A DNA stretch of 34,417 bases from Paramarasmius palmivorus (taxonomy: Eukaryota > Basidiomycota > Agaricomycetes > Agaricales > Marasmiaceae), in the NCBI GenBank assembly GCA_037176845.1, contig JAYKXP010000292.1, positions 1 through 34,417 on the forward strand. Direction: 5' to 3'. The translations under genes and the position numbers were made by a program. Of the stretch, positions 10,196 through 20,067 are shown in pieces. Under the pieces are notes generated by a model. The model worked only from the letters and a program-made list of their open reading frames with translations. It made no database searches and was not told the DNA's origin. Each line of letters begins with the position of its first letter. Position 1 is the stretch's first letter.

Positions 10196-11170
10196 CTAAT
10201 GACAGAAGGGATATGAGTAGGCGGCCTTCCTTCTGTCCGCCCAGATGGCAGCGAGGAGAATCAAATTCTGGAGATTCTTGTTGTCACTGAACGGAGAAGG
10301 CTCGATGACAATCTTCTCAAGAAGCTCGATAAGCTCGATGAGGTCGGCGGTGAGGAACACCTTGACGGTTACAAATATGGCATCGGTATCTGTACATTCC
10401 ACGAGCGCATTGGCCACCAACTAACAGTGATATGAGTACTAGACGTTTTGAGGGAGAGAGGACAGGTACCTGTTCACAAGGTAACTGGCTTGGAACATTG
10501 AATTCCCTTTTGTCATTGCAATCAACTCCTCATCGCAGAATCCCTTTGCATATGCAATGAACACCAATGATGGGTTGCGGGCAGCGCAGAGCTTTCCAAC
10601 TGTTAGAATTATTTATCCTTTTATGGTTTCATTTGATGATCTTTACTTTACATCGTTCATCTCTGATATTCGTATTCGTTCATCATTGTTCTATACACTG
10701 ACCGCACGGTTCCATGCTTCTTGCTGTTACCCCATTGCCTCGGTGTGGCATATTCATTAGTACATATTCGTATTATGCTGTTGAACATTGGTCTATATAA
10801 ACTGTACATATCTATTGCTGAATATCATCATCTCTTGCTATTGTCTTGCACCAGTACTGCTAAACCCAGTCCCAAGGCTCTTCACAAGTCTTTCGATCAC
10901 CAATCACTGTCCTTAGACCTTGCTGATTCGCTTAGGCGTCGATCACGGTCCGCTTGCTTTGACATCAAGTGTTAGGCGCTTCACCACTCGCTTAGATTAT
11001 TGCTGCTAACACCAACAACTAAAGGGTCGTAAAGCTATGAGGAGAGGATTCAAATGAGAAACTGTATAGCATTGAAACAGGGAAAACACTAACATTGTTC
11101 TCCTTCAGGAATGCGTCATAAATGCTTTGGAGTCCTTGCGGAGAGATTTACGAGCCATCTACGGGAAGCG
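10196..11170 (-). pseudogene. Second, rearranged copy of an internal clathrin heavy chain segment
   Basis: The minus strand repeats the clathrin segment also found at about 11485-12080. At 10196-10420 it reads [13 protein letters not shown]...[20 protein letters not shown], and at about 10500-10600 it matches the CAARNPSL...[10 protein letters not shown] stretch. At about 11012-11110 it repeats an exon-intron border (FLKENN, then a GTTAGT donor). The copy retains the LIELLEKIV residues that the neighbouring copy has lost. It is split by a solo LTR (10601-11011) and does not form a usable reading frame. Further clathrin residues (SSRAGKY, MARKSL with a TAG before it) follow at 11150-11250, belonging to the main copy. 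Confidence 0.72.
10601..11011. mobile_element. Solo LTR (411 bp) with 5-bp target duplication
   Basis: The insertion begins TGTTAG and ends CTAACA, giving a short perfect inverted terminal repeat with the TG..CA ends of long terminal repeats. It is flanked on both sides by CCAAC (10596-10600 and 11012-11016), a 5-bp target site duplication. The uninterrupted target is seen in the paralogous clathrin segment near 11980. A TATA-like TATATAAACT occurs inside (about 10794). No internal retrotransposon genes are present, so this is a solo LTR left by LTR-LTR recombination. Confidence 0.85.
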
Positions 11171-14100
11171 AACAAGGTTGTTGTACTTTCCAGCACGACT
11201 CGAAATCATGATAACCTCTGTGAAACTGAAGGAGCCCTTGGCTTTAATATACAAATCTGAAAAGATTAGGGTCAGGGAAATTTGGAACTGCTGAAATGGC
11301 TAGTACGCGTACCTATCGTATCCTTAATACGAAGACCATCCAGCTGTGCTTTTGCGACTCCACACCTCCGATTCACTTCATTTGCATAATCAAGACCACT
11401 ATCAATCGAGACGATGTGCTCAACAAGGACATTGATGGCGTCAGCATGCTGTTCATACTTCTTGTGGATCGTGAGGGCTCCCTCTTACAGGCCATGCTCA
11501 ATAGTAATCCTGGCGATTTCACCAGTATCGTAGTTCTGGAGCTTGTTGATATAACCTTCGACTTTCCCTTTGTCCGCCGGAATGGCAGTGAGGAGAAGCA
11601 AATTCTGAAGGTTCTTGTTGCCACTGAACGGAGAAGGCTCAATGAGGAGGTTGGTGGTGAGGAGCGCCTTGATGGTCACAGATACGTTATCGGTATCTGT
11701 ACATTCCACGAGCGCAGGGGCCACCAACTAACAGTGATATGAGTACTAGATATTTTGAGGAACAGACAACGGGTACCTGATCTATGAGCTGTCTGCGGTA
11801 CATGTTGTCCGGCACCAGGACTCGAGCCCGAAGCTCGGGTTGCCTTCGCTTCACAAGGTACCTGGCTTGCTGTTTGAACATCGAGTTTTCTTTGGTCAAT
11901 GTGATCAACTCCTCATCGCAGAATCCCTTTGCATATGCAATGAACGCCAATGATGGGTTGCGGGCAGCGCAGAGCTTTCCAACAACCAAAGGCTCATACA
12001 ACTGTAAGAAGAGAATTCATATGAGAAACTGTATAGCATCGAAACCGGGAAATCACTGACATTGTTCTCCTTCAGGAACGATTCAGGGTTGTTGCTATCA
12101 ATGTAAATCTTGGCGATAGCGTTGTAAATGGCTATATCCTGGCTACCAGCCTGGACACAAGCCTCAAGCCATGGAAGGATGAGTTTAAGCCTGTTGTGTT
12201 GCTCGACCTCTTCGGCTAACTCATCGATGGGGAAATTGCCTGGGACGGATGCAAGCAGACTCTTGATGGTAGACTCGTCACAGTCCATGTCCAAGAGGCC
12301 ACTGACAACTTGAGGCGTGCGCACCGAGTTCACGCACTGCACGTAAACCTCGATGAAGTTGATCAAATTGTTTTGATATAGGTAGAGGACGAGATCATGG
12401 ACAAAGTCGAAATGATCACAGATGATGATGAGCAGCAGCTGATCAGAGAGCCTTGCCTCCTTGAGGAAGTTCTTGACTTTCTCGGGGTTGTAGTAGTTAC
12501 TCTCGCGACAGATACGCTCGACTTCCCTGATTTGGCCTGTACGCCTGGCCGCTTGGATGTACTTGAAGTGCACCTCAGGGTCGGTACTGAGATTAACAAT
12601 GGAGCCAAGGTAATAGTAGAGACCTTCAAACAATTAGCTATAAATCAAGTCGAAAAAGCTCGACAATACATACCTTCGAAGGTTTTAAAGCTCTCAAACA
12701 TCTCAATCAATGACATGGGACCCAGGATGTCAGAATACTTGGTGGCGATCTGAACAACAACCTGAAGATTCTGGCGCATGTTCACCCGAAGCATCTCTTG
12801 CAAGCAAGCCATAGTCTGCTCCTTTGTCAAGCATGAGAAGTAGTTGATGAGCCACTGAAGAACGAAAGTGAGACAATGAACTTCAAGTATGTTGGCAATC
12901 AGAGCTTACATCTGGAGGAAGAGTGGTGGCATGGACGATGACTCGTTTAATATCGGCGAGGTCTTCATAGTGCTCGAGTGCCTGTGCAACGCTTGAGATA
13001 GATATGCATGATTGAGAACAAGATGCTTACACGCTGTAGTAAACCTGCCTGCTCACACAGATTGGCTATGTGGGGGCGATCATAGTGGGTGAACATCTCG
13101 TTACCAAGGATTGCATCTGCAACTTGAGGGGCGTGCATAAGGTTCATCTCAAGCAGTTGAGTCTGGAGCGGTCCCTGCTCCAGCTTGTTCTCCTTGAGTG
13201 CATCCAAAAGGAAGGATGTCGCCGGCTGTATCATGTTCTGCGACATGAAAATGTCCACAACCCTCTCGACATCAACCAAGGGACCCATCTCATCGTTGAC
13301 AAGTTGTGATGCAAACTCGGCACCTTTGTCAGGGTTTGTCCGCATGATGTGTTGCAAGAATGCGACATAATCCGGAGTATAGCCAACTTTCTTCGCGTAA
13401 AGAACGATCTTCTCAGTCTGACCAGTCTCTGCGAAGCAAGCAATGACTTTGTTGGGAACGTTAGCCCTTAGATAGACACTCAACGCCAGTGTCATATCGT
13501 GGAGTCGGACAATGTCACCCAGCTCCTCGCTGCAAGTAAGCTTAAGGAATCATCAGCAGGAGATATCAGCCAACCAAAGACAAGAGTACTTACTTTTTGC
13601 TCCTTCAGCCACTTCTCCAACAGTTGCTTGCGGCCCTGCTGTAATACAGGCCGTGCCAGCTCAAGAGACTCCAGATGGTTGAGTTCGCCTTTTTCGAGGA
13701 GAATACTGAAGTACTGGAGAATGGGGGAGAGTCCACCGGGTAGCGTCGGAGCAGACTTGAAGGACTCGATGACTTGCACTGTTTGTAGAATACCCTATAC
13801 GGCACAGCATGGTCAGTCAAAGAAACCCGACAATATAAGTACGTACCCTCGGGGAATTGGCGGCAATCTTGGCGGCCTCTGAATACTGACCACTCTGGAA
13901 CAGTTGTTGATATTGCTTGATGTATAAGTCATCAGCCCCCGGCAAATTGGCACGACTAGCCATCTTGAACGCAAGCTCAGTATTGTTCAGCGTGTTCAGA
14001 ATGTATGGGACAATCGTTTACTCGTCCACATTCACGCTGAGCACCTGTCCCTTCTTGTTGACACCAATGATACCGTTGGTTGCCTCGTGCTCTGCAGTGA

Positions 14101-15259
14101 CGAAAATGGTCTCTCCTGATATCCGGTTCATGTAGACGCAAGCTCTGGATTCGAGGTCGTATAGGTGAATAAACCCATACTTGGTCACAAGATATACAAT
14201 TCCGTGTTTCTTCGAGACCTGCATTGCAACAGGGAAGTCATTGGTAGCTTTGGAAGGGAAATAAACGTCGACAGCCTTCTTTGCAAACGGAGGATTGGGA
14301 GCAGTGTGATCTATCTCGACGATGTGAAGCTGTACATGGTCACCTCGGTGAGTGTTTTCTGGATAAACGAGCAAGGGCGTACCTTGGCACTAGTTGCTGT
14401 GCGCACTGTGAATGTGAAGAGTTTGGTAGGCTTCTGATGTCCGTCAAGCTTCAACTCTGCAAATGCAGCTGCATGGCCCTCAATTGGTTGACTGACGCCT
14501 CGATCTCTGCTATACAGCTGCATGGAACCCTTTACCTTGAAGGCAGAGGGGTTGTTGTTGTTTCCTGATATGCCAATAAGAACTAGCCACTTCTCATCTC
14601 CAGAAACGCAATAGTTGATGATTTGAGTGCCTGATAATGTAGGATGATGGTCGAAGACTTTTTGAGGCGCTGTGGTCTGGTCAGAGATTGACCAGTGGTA
14701 GACGGATGTGTCGGTGACAATTCCAATGGTTGTGTCAGACACCCATTTCCAAAACACAATGTCCTCGTTATTGGCATGCGATTTAACTTTCTGCTTTGTT
14801 TCGATGTTGAAAATCTGAAGTGTTCGGCCAGCTATTGTTGGACATGTTAGGAACGGAATTGGGCGAATATAGGGACAAAAACAAACCCTTTAATGCCAGG
14901 ATTTTCTGATGTGGATGCATGATAGCAGAATCTGCTGAGATAGGGCGACGCAGCACATTGTTCGCGTCTGCAAGGTCTATGATGACAACTTGGTTCTGCT
15001 CGTTGACTTTTTCCCGTACACATATAAAATGATCCGATTCAAGGGTCAGAGTCTGAAGAGGAGATGAGTGTTCACATTCATCGACCAAATAATAGGAATA
15101 CCTATACAGCAAAACAAAACCTGGATGGAAAAGAAACTGTTAGCATCAGCAAGCGTGTCCTGCAGGGCACATACCTGGAAAGATATTGAAGCTGGCTGTA
15201 CACGAAGACTAGAGTTACAGACACTTGTAAAAGGCGATTGGTTTGGAAACGCCCGTCAT
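11171..15259 (-). pseudogene. Clathrin heavy chain pseudogene
   Basis: Starting at ATG 15259 the frame reads MTGVSKPIAF and stops after 14 codons (TAA 15215-15217), with a further TAG and a frame shift before VQPASISFQ. The rest is unmistakable clathrin heavy chain. It has the N-terminal propeller ([32 protein letters not shown]), then the leg repeats ([83 protein letters not shown]). Most splice sites are still good. Additional lesions are TAA 14018-14020 (after SVNVDE), TAA 11485-11487, a missing LIELLEKI segment, an indel near VNRRCGVAKAQL, and a TAG in RFP-stop-MARKS. The C-terminal third, including the trimerisation end, is absent. Real clathrin coats endocytic vesicles; an intact gene must exist elsewhere. 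Confidence 0.92.
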
Positions 15260-15399
15260 GAGGGCGTGGAGGGATGAAAGGGAAGAGAGAGGCATGTGCG
15301 CGTCGTGCCAGCGCAGCTAGGCCTATGCTGACTAAGCGTACTGTATAACCAAGCGGTTCTCCGTTGGCAATGAACCTGCAATGAACCGGCGTTTGGCCG

Positions 15400-16192
15400 G
15401 CGACCCATGAACTCTTTTGAGAGACTCTACCAGTTTCTCTTGCGATTTCTGAGCCGTCTTGTACGTCAAACGTTTTGCCGAGAGCGAACCTTCCTGACAG
15501 TTGCGAGCATAATGTCACGATGGATGAAGTTGTGTGAACGGGCTAAGACTACGCCAAATGTTAAGATACGTTTTGGGATCCCTAAGCTTCTTGGAAACGT
15601 ACCATTTACGCTCTTGTTTCCTCCGTATGGGATGTGGAGGTGGGGACACTTGAGCGTTCTGGCGACGCCAACATCTTCCAAAGTACTGCGACCTGCCCGA
15701 CCTAACCAACAAAAGTTGCATGAGTGAGTGCTGTGCCTACGTGAGCTTCTTGGCCAGATCCATAAATCACGCAGAGCGGAGTATTCCTCTGTTACCTTTG
15801 AGCACTGAAACGTCAAAAAACATTGTGCTTAAAGCTCACCTGTCCCGCTGTATCGATAATCTCGATGTAGCACATTCTTCCATCGAGAACTGTCTGTTTT
15901 CTGTACGAATCTTCAATTGTTGGGTCGTACATCCGATCAACGGACATTGAGTATCAAACATATGATGAGCATATTTGTACATACCTCTAGATTGTGACAG
16001 ATGGTTCCAAGGCGTGGTCAGAACGCAAGTTAAGAATAGTTATGTCCTCTTGCTAATCGACGAAGCAATTGAGAGTGAACTACAATGTAATGAGATCCAT
16101 AAAACCCAATAGAAAGAACAGCTCACTTGAATGGATAATGCAGTCTTACCGACCCCACCATCGCCGACTACAGCGATCTTCCATTTGTCCAT
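15400..16192 (-). pseudogene. Ras-family small GTPase pseudogene
   Basis: ATG 16192 opens MDKWKIAVVGDGGVGKTALS, containing the P-loop GDGGVGKT, and ends at a GTGAGC donor (16126). Next comes FTLNCFVD directly followed by TAG. Then come switch I ([13 protein letters not shown]), switch II (IIDTAGQ, about 15840) and EEYSALRDLWI in a shifted frame. A weak STLEDVG...GNK piece follows, corresponding to the G4 region (normally NKxD). The acceptor before switch I is missing and the C-terminus has no CaaX box. The order matches Ras exactly, but the gene is broken at several points. It ends about 140 bp from the clathrin start, so both may come from one decayed host segment. Confidence 0.8.
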
Positions 16193-16595
16193 TGTTCGAG
16201 AGAAGCTCACAGAGGTCGTTCGGGTTGTTCTGGCACCAATCAGGCGTGGGTGAAAGTCTGGGGGAAGCTCGAATTGTCCATTTAACTAGAAGATTATACT
16301 CTAGCGATGTCTATTCTAGGAGGAGTACGTAAAGAAATTAGTGTCAAAACTATCGGTGCATAAACGATCGTGTCCATGGGTGTTAGAAGACTGAGAGCAA
16401 GGGAAAGCAAGCACGAGGTATAACAGACAGCATAGAATGGGGTGAAAGTGCAGGTGAGATCAAGGAAACATTAAATGCGATGGGGTTCTTGTTCAAAACA
16501 GGTATACTCTGAAAACTAAACACCGACTTGCGAGGAACGATGAAGTGCCAATAACTCCAAATGACCGAGGTCCATTACTGATCTACATCTGTTGG

Positions 16596-17451
16596 CTACT
16601 GCTGAGATCCGGGTACGTTGTCGTTCTCAGTACGAGACGATTCGCAGTCAGCTTCAGGGCGGGACGATTCCTCGACGCCTTCCAAAGGCAAATCTCTAGG
16701 TTGACTCTCCCCTACAGAGGACTTGACGTCGGATTCCCAATGCCTGTAGCCTGGATGCATGTCAGGAGATGATCTAGGTGGCTTGTACACCCCCTATATA
16801 GTAGTTAGTTCTGGAATGGCTCAGGATCAATTAATAGGCACACCTTATATTGAGAAACGCATATGAATTTGCTGTATGATGGGCATTCAGTTTCTGCCTT
16901 GCTAGTCAACGTATCACTAGGGACGTCGGTAGAAGCGGTGCTGTTCTTTCATCGTTTAAATGACGGCTCATCATCTGAAGATTCCGCCTGGGCCTCAGGT
17001 TGTGATATGTCCGTCTCGAGGTGTTTAGAAGATTGTGGATCGGTGGATTGCGTAGTCGGCTCTACCATCGCGGTTTCATCATGTTCAAGAGAATCAGGAG
17101 TTGACTTGAAGGAGATAGCTGTAGTTTGGGAGGCCTGACGCTTTCGCTTTGTGACAGGATGCAATTTGTCAACTGAAACAAGCCCGTGGCCCTGTGGAGT
17201 CTAATGCACATTGAAGTTCAATGAAGAGTGGGAGGAAATAATGGAAATGCACCTTCCTCAGTAAATATCTCATCACATCACGGGCATCCCTCATCTGCAA
17301 GTCTCTGTTTGGGTATCAGAACAACAAACTATTGAAATAGAATAATAAATAAATTGTAAATCTTTACCCACGGACGTAGCACTTCCCAAATGTGTACTGC
17401 CTTCCCAATCCATCGTGAGAAATCCCACTCAGGTGACTCAGGTCGAACCAT
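16596..17451 (-). CDS. Small unknown gene with an in-frame TGA (127 aa, or about 228 codons if read through)
   Basis: Exons 17372-17451, 17253-17304 and 16949-17200 join in phase. They encode MVRPESPEWDFSRWIGK, then DLQMRDARDVMRYLLRK, then a basic VTKRKRQ stretch and a Ser/Glu/Thr-rich tail ending FKR at TGA 16949-16951. The same frame then continues open for about 101 codons: to 16844, across a 50-nt GTGTGC..TAG intron (16794-16843), and on to 16596. It includes ECPSYSKFICVSQYK and VYKPPRSSPDMHPGYRHW. This makes an internal nonsense mutation likely. The first-intron donor is GTGGGT. I do not recognise the family. The WDFSRWIGKAVHIWEVL segment could be a short helical domain. Confidence 0.55.
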
Positions 17452-17690
17452 AACAAGCCTTTCCCTTGCTCAACGTACAACCCCCACTACCCATACCCCC
17501 GGTTCGTTCTACTTGCTCTACTGTATTCAATATCGACTAACTGACATATCAGGCCGGCTCTGAACGGACAAGCATAGTCTATACACCATGTAAACCATTT
17601 ACGGGACTTAGCTCCTCGTTGCCTGTCGTCGTAAGTTTTTTTTTCCTCTGCGCTGACAGGATATCTGAGTACAGACTTTTCTCTAACCCC
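17452..17690. other. Intergenic stretch between the unknown gene and element B
   Basis: This stretch probably holds the promoter of the minus-strand gene starting at 17451. No clear TATA box or open frame was seen. A T-run lies at about 17637-17645. Confidence 0.35.
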
Positions 17691-17699
17691 AGCTGATGC

Positions 17700-17940
17700 A
17701 GCTAAACTTTAGCAAATGTGACCGACAGTTATCACCACGGGATTTGCAAATCTACGGGATAACTCCTTTTGCAAAAGTGGCGGATAACTCGTCAACATTT
17801 GCTAAAGTTGGCCTTCTAAAAGTCTTAAATGTAGCTTTTGCAAATGTTAATGCCTCACTTTTACAAAGATAAATTCAACTTGGACAAACATTTTACTTTT
17901 GCAAAAGCATTCTAAGAGATGCTAGCATTGTTCCGTTATA
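17700..17940. repeat. Subterminal motif array at the 3' end of element B
   Basis: About eight variants of ACTTTTGCAAAAGT are packed here (ACTTTAGCAAATG, ATTTGCAAAT, CTTTTGCAAAAGT, ATTTGCTAAAGT, CTTTTGCAAATG, ACTTTTACAAAG, ACTTTTGCAAAAGC), with GTTATC/GATAAC between them. On the minus strand the block aligns with the array of element A (7790-7978) and follows the stop codon of gene B just as that array follows gene A. It marks the 3' terminus of a transposable unit. Confidence 0.7.
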
Positions 17941-18087
17941 CTAATATTACAAAAGCCTCAAGTAATCTATATACCCACGATGTAGATGAGGACTAGACCA
18001 AGATGGAAATGATGCATGTACAGACAAGAATGGAGTGCGAGCAGCGACAAAAACATGATATAGATGCAGAATGAAGCGGAGGGATGG

Positions 18088-20029
18088 TTAGTCAGACTTT
18101 GGCTTCTTCCGTACTGGAGCTCCTTCGTTCTTCGTCAATTCCTCCATTACCCAGCAGATGTCATTGAAGACTGCCTGCCACTCAGTGCTTGCATGAGACA
18201 CAGAGCCATCCAATCCACCACACTCCTCAATGAGCCACCATCGGAGACATGCCAAGACGCTGAGTAATCCATTCAAACCTGGGCAGCAAAGAGCACCCCA
18301 GTTCCCTTCTCCTGTTCTTTCCCAGCGTCCATGACCATCTCGGGTACGCCAGCTAGGCATCATACTGTTCCACCAGTCAGTGACAGCTGCTCCAAACCCA
18401 GGTTGCTTCACATCTGGAGGAGTGGGACCTTTCCGCGCACGCTTTGTCCAAAATAAAACTGCGTCAGGACGAGTCTTTGTGGGTAGACTCTGGAGTGTAG
18501 TAACGAAGCCATATTCGTGTTCCATGTCCTCCCAGGACTCGATGCACTGTAGCCATTCGTCTCCTGTGATATTAGATGCGAGATAGTCCTTCATCTGCTG
18601 CACCCATGAAGGTCGGCCCCCGGAAGAAACAGATGATGAAGAGGCAGATGAGATAGGTGGTTGAGAGCGAGATGGTTGAGTTGATGAACGAGCTAAAGAA
18701 TGAGGAGCTGAAGAGCGAGCTGACGAGCGAGGCTTGACTGGAGACGGTGAAGGTGGTGGCAAAGTAGGGGATGAACCACCAGAAAATCCTGGTCGTGAAT
18801 TGTCTTCGTGCGGTAGAGCTGACGATGATGATGGGGCAGAAGCTTGGGGTTCTGAGCTAGCCTTTGCAGGGCTTGGTGGTGCACTCTGTGTATCAACGCT
18901 GATGTTGGCAGAGGTTGCACTATCAGCTTGCTGACCAGAGCCACGAACAGTTGCACAAGCCGTTGAAGTTGCACCGCGAATGCTACGTGCTGTAGCATAA
19001 ACATCTGCATCGCCACTGGTGCTGATAAGAGCAGAAGCGCTGGCTTGAGCACTGCCATCTCCTGTAGCAGTACAACGGGCACCAGCCTCTGCGTCAGGAG
19101 TGGTAGCTATACGAGGATACTGGGAACTGGGAGGAGTGCAGAGGCCTGGATTGATTGGAGTTGTATGTGAAAGCTCTTCGTTTCTGACTGTAGGGCGTTC
19201 AACACGCTGTCGCTTTGCATTGTGACCTCTATTATCCAACTCTAAATCCCTATCTTCATCATCGTCTTCATCGTCTCTCCTCATGCTCTTGTGCTTTCTC
19301 TTTCCCTTTCCTTTCCCCCTCGCCTTTTGCTTTGGCTTAGCCTTCCCCTTCCCCTTGCCTCTTGGTGTTGGCAGCTCTTCCTCCTCCTCCTCTTCGCTGT
19401 CTTCATTCATCAAGTCATCAATGAAACGTTTCTTCGCAGCTTGTTCTTCCTTGTGAAGATCCTTTTGAGTGTACTTGGAATATACAAGCACCTTCTTAGT
19501 ACGCTCCTGACGTGACATTTCCTTCAGTTCAAGAGCCAGGTATTTGCCCATCCGACGACCTGGAGCAAGCTTGATGCCGCATTCGCCATAATCAACACTG
19601 TCATCTGGGATATTTTGGTCGTTGTCAGATAGAAGTTCTGGAGTGGGAGAATGGGGAGTGTTGTCGCCAGAGTCTGAGTTTCGACGAGTGCGCTTCCGAG
19701 GTTGAGCTGATGAAGAGGATGAGGATAAGGATGCAGCCATCATAGTGGGGTTGGAAGTAGTTGGAAGAGATGTAGGTGCTGGCACTGTGGTCTCACCCAC
19801 GGCCTCAACCATGGGATTGATTATGTCAGCACTTTCAGCGCATGCTGAGACGAGCTCTGGGGGATACTGGGGAGGCGTTGCTGGATATCCTGTAGCAATT
19901 GAAATCTCTTGAGTAGGGTATAAATCAGGTTCTAAATATGCTTACCTTGCTCAAGTCTAGCGCATGCCTTGACATACTCAGCGAACAAAAGCACATGATG
20001 CATCTTCCATCCAACAGGGTCCCACTCAC
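18088..20029 (-). pseudogene. Gene B: 5'-truncated paralogue of gene A
   Basis: Two exons are visible: 19946-20029, beginning EWDPVGWKMHHVLLFAEYVK, and 18088-19889. Exon by exon they match exons 7 and 8 of gene A: GYPATPP, GECGIKLAPGRRMGK, YSKYTQKDLHKEE, a basic KGKGKAKPKQK linker, GARCTATGDGSAQASASALI, and the C-terminal Trp-rich block (RPDAVLFWTKRARK, VTDWWNSMMPSW, CPGLNGLLSVL). The frame is open to the stop. The first six exons of the paralogue are missing: homology begins at GT-GAG-TGG (20029), directly after a TAG acceptor and only about 38 bp beyond the KDZ stop. It may be a truncated gene, a gene with a new start (an internal ATG lies at 19812), or the tail of a KDZ fusion transcript. 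Confidence 0.75.
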
Positions 20030-20067
20030 CTACATATAGTTACAGCGTCCATACATTGTCCTCTCTA

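Noticed and set aside
15466..15816. Continuous 116-codon minus-strand frame as an independent gene
   Set aside because: It contains shifted Ras pieces (EYSALRDLWI, STLEDVG, GNK) and is part of the Ras pseudogene.
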